Shown: positions 1-4,765 of the stretch, one piece after another
How the letters are laid out: every line of letters starts with the position of its first letter
How positions within the stretch are numbered: the first letter of the stretch is position 1
Assembly (NCBI GenBank): GCA_001791115.1
Contig: MGDZ01000059.1
Coordinates: forward strand, 1 to 8,334
Source: Candidatus Uhrbacteria bacterium RIFCSPHIGHO2_02_FULL_57_19
GTDB taxonomy: Bacteria > Patescibacteriota > Patescibacteriia > 2-12-FULL-57-11
DNA length: 8,334 bases
Reading direction: 5' to 3'
Program-made: the position numbers and the translations under genes
Notes under the pieces: generated by a model
Database searches by the model: none
Told to the model about the DNA's origin: nothing
The model's input: the letters and a program-made list of their open reading frames with translations, nothing else

Positions 1-359
1 ACCAGATCGTATTCCCCACTTTGAATGATTTTCGCCGCCGCCGTCAACCCCCGCTCGGCCTCGGCGCGATCCTCGGACAAAACCCCGAACCTAAACCGCC
101 CGGTCTCGGGATCTATCCGATCCAAACCGGTGGCCACGAAAGTTATCTCCCCCCCAGACGGATATTTCTGATCTTTCAACCAATCCAAAAATTCCCGCTC
201 CGAATAGTGCGTTCCGCCCTTGTCGAAATAAACAATGGCCACTTTTTTCCCCTTGGCCAGAGCCCGAATGGTCGTCCCTAACGCAGCGGTCGTCTTCCCT
301 TTTCCATCGCCAGTGAACACTTGAATCTTTCCCCACTCATCGGGCGGGCGGTTTTTCAT
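1..359 (-). CDS. cobO: Corrinoid (cob(I)alamin) adenosyltransferase, CobO/BtuR family, 3' end cut by window
   Basis: Transfers the 5'-deoxyadenosyl group of ATP to reduced corrinoid, giving adenosylcobalamin in the cytoplasm. About 119 codons are visible, roughly 60% of the usual ~190-200 residues; the C-terminus lies beyond base 1. Residues 16-24 read TGDGKGKTT, the P-loop typical of CobA/CobO/BtuR, followed by AALG. Further on, SEREFL (about 54-59) and the stretch ending SGEYDLV match the family's conserved core. The ATG at 359-357 lies three bases after the nrdJ stop (TGA at 365-363), so the two genes are co-transcribed and probably translationally coupled. No clear Shine-Dalgarno motif precedes the start. 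An overlapping ATG at 368-366 is out of frame. Linkage to a B12-dependent reductase suggests cofactor supply or salvage rather than full B12 synthesis. Family assignment is firm; the cobO versus btuR name is a matter of convention. Confidence 0.93.
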   Translation of the reverse strand, partial: MKNRPPDEWGKIQVFTGDGKGKTTAALGTTIRALAKGKKVAIVYFDKGGTHYSEREFLDWLKDQKYPSGGEITFVATGLDRIDPETGRFRFGVLSEDRAEAERGLTAAAKIIQSGEYDL

Positions 360-362
360 AAA

Positions 363-3300
363 TCATGAACACCCAGAGGTCTCGCCGCAATTCAGGCACT
401 TGTAACAGGAAGCGTTCCGAACCATCACCGAGCCGCAGGAGGAGCAGGCCGGGGCATCGGCGGTGTTGTTGAAGGTCATGGTCAGATCGTTGGCCGCCCT
501 GGTTCCGGGCGCTTGGAAAATAGTGGCCTGGGCTGGCGCGCCGGCGGCCTTGGTTTCCGGCTTGGAGACGACGAGGTGTTCTCCGTTGTCGGCCTGGTCT
601 ATCTGGACCCCCACCGAAGCCGCCTCCTCGGCCGGCAAAAACTTCACCGCCAGCCAGCGGAAAACATAGTCCACGATGGATTTGGCAATTCTGATCGAGG
701 GATTATTGGTATAGCCGGACGGCTCGAAGCGCATGTGGGCGAACTTGTTGACCAGAACCTTCAAGGGCACTCCGTACTGCAGCCCCACTGACACCGAGGT
801 CGCGAAGGCGTCCATCAGCCCAGAGATGACGCTCCCCTCTTTGTTCATGGTGATGAATATCTCGCCCGGCACGCCGTCATCGTAGAGCCCCACCGTGATG
901 TACCCCTCGTGCGAACCGATGACGAATTTATGGGTCAGTGCCCGGCGCTCGTCGGGCAGACGGCGGCGGCGCGGAACGTAATCGGCCTCAACTTTGTTCT
1001 TTTTGGACACATCCTTGTCAGCCGTGGTGGTCAAGGGCTGCTGGCGCTTGGACCCATCGCGGTAAACGGCCACGGCCTTGAGTCCCATCTTCCAGGATTC
1101 GATGTAGGCAATGATGATGTCCTCCACCGTGGCCTCGTTGGGCAGGTTGACCGTTTTGGAAATGGCTCCGGAGAGGAAGGGCTGGACCGCGGCCATCATC
1201 CGGATGTGTCCCATGTAGTGGATGGAACGGCTGCCCTTGGCCGCCTTGAAGGCACAATCGAAAATCGACAGGTGCTCGTTCTTTAAGCCCGGCGCGCCCT
1301 CGATGGTGTCGTTCTTTTCAATGTAGCCGATGATCTCGCGGATCTCCGCTTCCGTGTATCCCAATCGGTGCAGGGCCTCAGGCACCGACCGATTGATGAT
1401 CTTGATCATTCCACCGCCCACCAGCCATTTGTATTTGATAAGAGCGATGTCCGGCTCAATCCCGGTGGTGTCACAATCCATGAGAAAAGCGATGGTTCCG
1501 GTGGGAGCCAGAAGCGATATCTGGGCGTTGCGGAAACCGTGCTCCCGGCCGCTGCCCAGCGCCTGGTCCCAGGATGCCCGGGCCGCGAAGAGCAAATCTT
1601 GAGGAACTCCGGCTCCGGCGATGCTTCCGGCGGCCTCACGATGCCTGCCGATAACCTCGAGGAATGGCTCCTTATTGGTCGAATAGGCCGCAAAAGGCCC
1701 CCGGCGCGAAGCAATCACCGACGACTGGTAATAACTCACTCCGGACATGAGCGCCGTTACGGCCGCGGCATAGTTCCGTCCCTCCTCCGAGTCGTAAGCC
1801 AACCCTCGGCACATCAGAAGCGCTCCTAGATTGGCATAACCAATGCCCAGCGGCCGGAATTCGTGCGAGTTCTGCTCGATGGCCGGGGTGGGATAGGAAG
1901 AATTGCCGATGATGATTTCCATGGCGGTAATAACGACGCGCGAGGCGTGGCAGAAGGCCTCGATATCCATCTCTCCGTCGGCCCGGCGGAACTTCATCAG
2001 GTTCAATGAGGCCAGATTGCAGGCCGAGTCGTCGAGGAACATATATTCGCTGCAGGGATTCGAAGCGTTGATCCGGCCGCTTTTCTTCACCGGATTCCAA
2101 TGGTTAACCGTGGTGTCGAACTGCATGCCCGGATCCCCGCACTGCCAGGCCGCCTCGGATATTTCGCGGAGCACCTCTTTGGCGCGCAGGGTCTCGCAGG
2201 GTTCGCCGGTGGTCACTTTTTTTGTCGAGTAGGTCTGGTCGTTCGTCGCCGCCCGCATGAACTCATCGGTGGCCCTCACCGAATTGTTAGCGTTCTGGAA
2301 AAAAATCGAGGCGTATGCGTCTCCGGTGATGGATCCGTCGTATCCGGCGTCAACCAGCGCCCAGGCCTTTTTCTCCTCCTTGGCCTTGCAAGAGATGAAC
2401 TCTCTGATGTCCGGATGATCGGCGTTTAAAACGACCATCTTCGCCGCCCGCCTGGTTTTGCCCCCGCTCTTGATCACTCCGGCAAAGGCGTCAAATCCTT
2501 TCATGAAAGACACCGGACCCGAGGATTTACCGGAAGAGTTGGAAAGGTTTTCCTTGGCCGAGCGGAGCGTGGAAATATTGGAACCGGCGCCTGAGCCGTA
2601 TTTGAAAAGCATGCCCTCAGTAACCGCCAGATTGAGGATGCTCCTCAAGTCGTCTTTGACCGAATTGATAAAGCAAGCCGAGCACTGCGGCCTTGGCGAG
2701 ACCCCCACGTTGAACCACACCGGGGAATTGAAAGCCGCCATCTGATTGACCAGGATTGAGGTGAGCTCGGCCTCGAAGGCGACGGCATCCTCGGCAGTCA
2801 TAAAGTAGCCGTCCTTGCGGCCCCAGCCAGCGATAGTCTTGGCCACCCGGTCCATGAGCTGGCGGACAGATGTTTCGCGAGCGGGCGTGTCCAGCTCCCC
2901 TCGGAAATATTTGGAGACGATGATATTGACGGCTGTCTGCGAGTAGAAGGCCGGGGCTTCCACATCCTTCTGCTCGAAGATGACCTCGCCTTTCTCGTTG
3001 GTGATTCTGGCGTCGCGCTTCTCCCAGATGATCCGGTCGTAGGGGTGAATCCCGGACGAAGTGAAACGCCTTTCCACGGCAATGCCCTGGCCGTAGACCG
3101 GCTCTCCGGAGGCGGCATCACTAGTCTGTTGACGGAAGACAATGTACTTCAGGGCCACATGGGGCAGGTTGTGATCAATAAGCGAGGCCACCACCGTTTC
3201 CCGGATGTCCCCCGTCGCCGGGGTGGTATGGCCGTCGAATTTGCGCGACAGACGGCCGATAACCCGCTCGGTGAGGCGGGAAACGGCTTCTGGATCACCG

Positions 3301-3485
3301 ACCCCTCCGTCCCGGCAGGCGGCGCGGATGGAGGAGGCGAGCTTGTCGGCTGAAAAATTCTCAGTTTCTCCGCCGCGTTTTTTCACGGATTTCAAGGCGA
3401 TAAGATAAGTAAAAACCGCTTCGGTTACCCCAGTCAGGGATGCGGCGGTTTTACTTTCCGTGGACGCGGACGTAAGGATATCCAT
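363..3485 (-). CDS. nrdJ: Adenosylcobalamin-dependent (class II) ribonucleotide reductase
   Basis: Reduces ribonucleotides to deoxyribonucleotides using a thiyl radical generated from adenosylcobalamin; cytoplasmic. 1040 residues, within the range of the long bacterial NrdJ form. Residues ~33-118 form an ATP-cone (VKKRGG start, KYIVFR end), the allosteric overall-activity domain. The catalytic barrel spans ~150-815. The active-site loop NPCSE is at 476-480 (C478 thiyl, E480) and C489 lies 11 residues later, the spacing seen for C322/C333 of Thermotoga NrdJ. The other redox Cys is in QCSACF (268/271, most likely C271). APTGTIAF at 660-667 is the phosphate-binding strand. A TSCPD-type domain covers ~850-945. 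The C-terminus is a Cys-rich ribbon (C1014, C1017, C1027, C1030, C1033, C1039), presumed to relay electrons. The ATG is the first in frame after an upstream TAA (3503-3501). It has no Shine-Dalgarno; the leader instead carries CCTCC. GTG at residue 34 is a less likely alternative start. The frame is intact. Confidence 0.97.
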   Translation of the reverse strand: MDILTSASTESKTAASLTGVTEAVFTYLIALKSVKKRGGETENFSADKLASSIRAACRDGGVGDPEAVSRLTERVIGRLSRKFDGHTTPATGDIRETVVASLIDHNLPHVALKYIVFRQQTSDAASGEPVYGQGIAVERRFTSSGIHPYDRIIWEKRDARITNEKGEVIFEQKDVEAPAFYSQTAVNIIVSKYFRGELDTPARETSVRQLMDRVAKTIAGWGRKDGYFMTAEDAVAFEAELTSILVNQMAAFNSPVWFNVGVSPRPQCSACFINSVKDDLRSILNLAVTEGMLFKYGSGAGSNISTLRSAKENLSNSSGKSSGPVSFMKGFDAFAGVIKSGGKTRRAAKMVVLNADHPDIREFISCKAKEEKKAWALVDAGYDGSITGDAYASIFFQNANNSVRATDEFMRAATNDQTYSTKKVTTGEPCETLRAKEVLREISEAAWQCGDPGMQFDTTVNHWNPVKKSGRINASNPCSEYMFLDDSACNLASLNLMKFRRADGEMDIEAFCHASRVVITAMEIIIGNSSYPTPAIEQNSHEFRPLGIGYANLGALLMCRGLAYDSEEGRNYAAAVTALMSGVSYYQSSVIASRRGPFAAYSTNKEPFLEVIGRHREAAGSIAGAGVPQDLLFAARASWDQALGSGREHGFRNAQISLLAPTGTIAFLMDCDTTGIEPDIALIKYKWLVGGGMIKIINRSVPEALHRLGYTEAEIREIIGYIEKNDTIEGAPGLKNEHLSIFDCAFKAAKGSRSIHYMGHIRMMAAVQPFLSGAISKTVNLPNEATVEDIIIAYIESWKMGLKAVAVYRDGSKRQQPLTTTADKDVSKKNKVEADYVPRRRRLPDERRALTHKFVIGSHEGYITVGLYDDGVPGEIFITMNKEGSVISGLMDAFATSVSVGLQYGVPLKVLVNKFAHMRFEPSGYTNNPSIRIAKSIVDYVFRWLAVKFLPAEEAASVGVQIDQADNGEHLVVSKPETKAAGAPAQATIFQAPGTRAANDLTMTFNNTADAPACSSCGSVMVRNASCYKCLNCGETSGCS

Positions 3486-3507
3486 AAATTGGAGGATGGT
3501 TTATAAA

Positions 3508-3523
3508 ACACTGTATCTTGTGG
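3508..3523. promoter_or_regulatory. NrdR box 2 (downstream operator of nrdJ)
   Basis: This 16-bp imperfect palindrome, ACAC-TGTATCTT-GTGG on the plus strand, matches the NrdR consensus ACACWATATATWGTGT at 13 of 16 positions. It lies just downstream of the predicted nrdJ transcription start (about 3527), so a bound repressor would block promoter escape. It starts exactly 32 bp from the stronger box at 3540. NrdR is a zinc-ribbon/ATP-cone repressor of ribonucleotide reductase genes and typically binds two boxes about three helical turns apart. The nrdR gene itself is not in this window. Confidence 0.75.
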
Positions 3524-3533
3524 CTTCAAAAAG

Positions 3534-3542
3534 ATTATACCA
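3534..3542 (-). promoter_or_regulatory. nrdJ promoter, extended -10 element
   Basis: On the minus strand the sequence reads TGGTATAAT: a perfect -10 hexamer (3539-3534) with the TG of an extended -10 one base before it. No good -35 hexamer stands 16-18 bp upstream, as is often the case for extended -10 promoters. Transcription would begin near 3527, leaving a leader of about 42 nt before the nrdJ ATG. The hexamer sits exactly in the 16-bp gap between the two NrdR-like boxes. Confidence 0.75.
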
Positions 3543-3555
3543 CAATATATAGTGT
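3540..3555. promoter_or_regulatory. NrdR box 1 (promoter-overlapping operator of nrdJ)
   Basis: The 16-bp plus-strand sequence CCACAATATATAGTGT fits the NrdR consensus ACACWATATATWGTGT at 15 of 16 positions, with only the first base off. It abuts the -10 hexamer and includes the TG extension of the nrdJ promoter, so a bound protein would exclude RNA polymerase. With its partner at 3508-3523 it has a 16-bp gap and a 32-bp centre spacing, the arrangement of characterised NrdR sites. Confidence 0.83.
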
Positions 3556-3562
3556 TAGGTGG

Positions 3563-3571
3563 TGTGGATAA
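3563..3571 (-). promoter_or_regulatory. DnaA box (perfect consensus 9-mer) upstream of nrdJ
   Basis: The minus strand reads TTATCCACA, the strongest DnaA-binding 9-mer. It lies 7 bp upstream of NrdR box 1 and immediately upstream of the -35 position of the nrdJ promoter. DnaA boxes upstream of nrdAB are known in Escherichia coli, where DnaA links dNTP synthesis to replication initiation. A single box may occur by chance, so the function is inferred from position. Confidence 0.5.
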
Positions 3572-3575
3572 AGCG

Positions 3576-3602
3576 AGAAAAAAGCGAAGGCCAGCGCTTT
3601 TC
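3576..3602 (-). terminator. Probable intrinsic terminator of the exonuclease gene
   Basis: Read on the minus strand, AAAAGCG (3601-3595) pairs with CGCTTTT (3586-3580) around an 8-nt loop, and the T-run continues to six Ts. It lies about 20 nt after the exonuclease stop codon and before the nrdJ promoter, so it would insulate the two units. The stem has only three G-C pairs and the T-run is partly used in the stem, so this is a moderate call. Confidence 0.45.
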
Positions 3603-3621
3603 GGCTGGGCTTGACTGGTTT

Positions 3622-4200
3622 CTAAAACGGCATGGTCAGGTTGATCGTCGGACGAACCGCGACGGCCGGAAGCGCGAAGGCGACCGGAATCTCCAGATCT
3701 TTGCCCTGACGGTCGTGGATGCGGACAAAACCTTCACGCAGGCCGAATTCGTAAATCTGACGAGTCAGGCGCACGTCGGAGAGACAGTAAGCTTCGAGTT
3801 TGTCCCACTCCCCCTTCCGAAAAAACTCGATGGCCTGCAATCCACTTCCGGTTTTGCCTTCGCCCAGCGTGGAGCGGGCCACATCGTCGAGTTTGACCCG
3901 GAAGCCGGTCACTTTAGCGATCTCCTCCATGATGTCGAGCGTCGGAAAACGCAGGAGGTCGCCCGGGTAATAAGCGTTTAGCACCGGCAGATCAAAACCC
4001 TTGATATTGTAGCCGATGAGCCGGTCGGCGCGCTCGAAAACCGGCCAGAGGCGCGGAAGATCTCCTTCACGGAAGGCCTCCAATCCCCCGTCATCAGAAT
4101 GGTGGATGCCGACCAGAGAGACCTTGAGCCGGCGAGGGTCGGCGCTGCCGATTTCCTGAAAGGTATTCTGTGTTTCGATGTCCAGGACGATTTCGCGCAT
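3622..4200 (-). CDS. Predicted DEDDy 3'-5' exonuclease (RNase H-like fold; YprB/PolB-exonuclease-like)
   Basis: Predicted metal-dependent 3'-5' exonuclease acting on DNA or RNA; cytoplasmic; substrate unknown. In 192 residues it shows the four acidic positions of DnaQ-type exonucleases: LDIET (D7, E9, motif I), IGYNIKGFDLPVL (N65, D70, motif II), and YCLSDVRLT (Y138, D142, motif III of the DEDDy type). TLDIM (D89) and LGEGKTGSG (112-120) are typical of the stand-alone RNase_H_2/YprB-like group. There is no polymerase, helicase or TPR partner domain, so this is the nuclease domain alone. The ATG at 4200-4198 is preceded by GGAAG a few bases upstream, the best Shine-Dalgarno-like sequence in the window, and by a TTGACA-containing promoter. 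It faces away from the cupredoxin gene and has its own probable terminator. The fold and active site are secure; the physiological role is not known. Confidence 0.85.
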   Translation of the reverse strand: MREIVLDIETQNTFQEIGSADPRRLKVSLVGIHHSDDGGLEAFREGDLPRLWPVFERADRLIGYNIKGFDLPVLNAYYPGDLLRFPTLDIMEEIAKVTGFRVKLDDVARSTLGEGKTGSGLQAIEFFRKGEWDKLEAYCLSDVRLTRQIYEFGLREGFVRIHDRQGKDLEIPVAFALPAVAVRPTINLTMPF

Positions 4201-4221
4201 ACAGCTTCCGCATCATCGCAT

Positions 4222-4251
4222 ATCATTTTTCTGTGGACAACTTTCTGTCAA
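4222..4251 (-). promoter_or_regulatory. Candidate promoter of the exonuclease gene
   Basis: The minus strand has a perfect -35 hexamer TTGACA (4251-4246), an 18-bp spacer and a weaker -10, AATGAT (4227-4222). Transcription would start near 4215, giving a leader of about 15 nt that includes the GGAAG before the ATG. The spacer contains TTGTCCACA, one base away from a DnaA box. The weak -10 keeps confidence moderate. Confidence 0.5.
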
Positions 4252-4259
4252 TAGAAGCC

Positions 4260-4350
4260 CGCTGATTTACGACGCTGACCTGCCTGTCGGCAGGCAGGTG
4301 ATCGCTGATCGAATCAGCGTGTATCTGCGACAACAATCAGTGGGCGTGGT
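4260..4350. repeat. Palindromic intergenic repeat element with nested hairpin and degenerate repeats
   Basis: The core is a perfect inverted repeat: ACCTGCCTG (4278-4286), loop TCGG, CAGGCAGGT (4291-4299). Around it lies a second perfect inverted pair, CGCTGATT (4260-4267) and AATCAGCG (4312-4319). CGCTGA occurs again inside both flanks (4273-4278 and 4303-4308). To the right, ATCAGCG, ATCTGCG and ATCAGTG start at 4313, 4323 and 4336, like a decayed tandem array. The element sits between two divergent promoters, codes for nothing visible and has no T-run, so it is not a normal terminator. It resembles dispersed REP/MITE-like intergenic repeats; that identity is inferred, because only one copy is in view. 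Confidence 0.65.
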
Positions 4351-4355
4351 ATATT
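4327..4355 (+). promoter_or_regulatory. Candidate promoter of the cupredoxin gene (probably leaderless)
   Basis: GCGACA (4327-4332, four of six matches to TTGACA) is followed by a 17-bp spacer and TATATT (4350-4355). A TG one base before the hexamer makes it an extended -10. Only eight bases separate the -10 from the ATG, so transcription would begin at or within two or three bases of the start codon, giving a leaderless message. No ribosome-binding site is present in those bases. The -35 overlaps the right end of the repeat element. Confidence 0.55.
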
Positions 4356-4363
4356 AGCGCCAT

Positions 4364-4765
4364 ATGAATAATAAAATTTTTGTGTCGCTTCTTTCAGTCG
4401 TCGCGCTTCTGGGCGCGGGCTGTGGCTACGGGACGCCTTCCTCCTCTGCTCCAGCCGCGGGAGACATCGAAAAAACCGGCCTAGTCCAAGGAACCGTCGT
4501 ATCCATCAGCCCCCAGGGATTTAATCCGGCCGCCATCACCGTTAAAAAAGGAACCACGGTCATTTTCCTGAATGAGGACCTAGGCGCCCCTCATCAACCG
4601 GCTTCCAATCCCCATCCCATCCACACCGATTATCCCGGATTCGATGCCGGCGAACCGATTTCGCCCGGCGGAAGCTACAGTTTCCCCTTCAACCGCGCCG
4701 GCATCTGGCGCTATCACGACCACCTGAACCCCTCGCGCGCCGGAACCGTCATTGTTACCGACTGA
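4364..4765 (+). CDS. Exported cupredoxin-fold protein lacking the type-1 Cys ligand (probable lipoprotein)
   Basis: A small secreted copper-protein-like domain of 133 residues. The N-terminus has a short hydrophobic signal (K4 then ~5-19) ending LLGAGC, so C20 is a likely lipidation site, although G rather than L at -3 makes the lipobox imperfect. A Ser/Ala/Pro linker (22-33) follows, then a cupredoxin domain (~41-133): QGFNPAAITVKKGTTVIFLN at 51-70 and the C-terminal strand GTVIVTD. In blue copper proteins the C-terminal loop is Cys-x(2-4)-His-x(n)-Met; here it reads YHDHLNPSRAG (117-127), with H118 and H120 and no Cys or Met. The N-terminal ligand region is PHQPASNPHPIH (76-87), with H77, H84 and H87. 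This His-rich pattern recurs in uncharacterised cupredoxin-like proteins. It may bind Cu(II) or another metal without being a blue electron-transfer site. The 3' end overlaps the convergent ligase gene by 11 bp. Confidence 0.87.
   Translation: MNNKIFVSLLSVVALLGAGCGYGTPSSSAPAAGDIEKTGLVQGTVVSISPQGFNPAAITVKKGTTVIFLNEDLGAPHQPASNPHPIHTDYPGFDAGEPISPGGSYSFPFNRAGIWRYHDHLNPSRAGTVIVTD

Noticed and set aside
91..336. Minus-strand 81-codon open frame within the left-edge gene
   Set aside because: It is in a different frame from the clear adenosyltransferase reading frame, which carries the TGDGKGKTT P-loop.
909..1286. Plus-strand open frames opposite nrdJ (also 1368-1829, 2100-2429 and others)
   Set aside because: They lie wholly antisense to an intact, strongly conserved reductase, show no recognisable domains and have no promoter or SD. 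They are shadows caused by high GC and lack of antisense stops.
3486..3540. Cobalamin riboswitch upstream of nrdJ
   Set aside because: The predicted leader is only about 42 nt. It lacks room for the fold and shows no B12-box-like sequence.
3559..3981. Plus-strand 140-codon open frame over the exonuclease gene
   Set aside because: It is antisense to a gene with a complete DEDDy active site, and its composition looks like a reverse-frame artefact.
4278..4299. Hairpin as an intrinsic terminator
   Set aside because: There is no T-run on either side, and it lies between two divergent start codons where no transcript needs to end.
4260..4350. CRISPR array or origin of replication in the divergent intergenic region
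   Set aside because: There are no regular repeats with unique spacers, and there is no cluster of good DnaA boxes or AT-rich unwinding region; the structure is a single compound palindrome.
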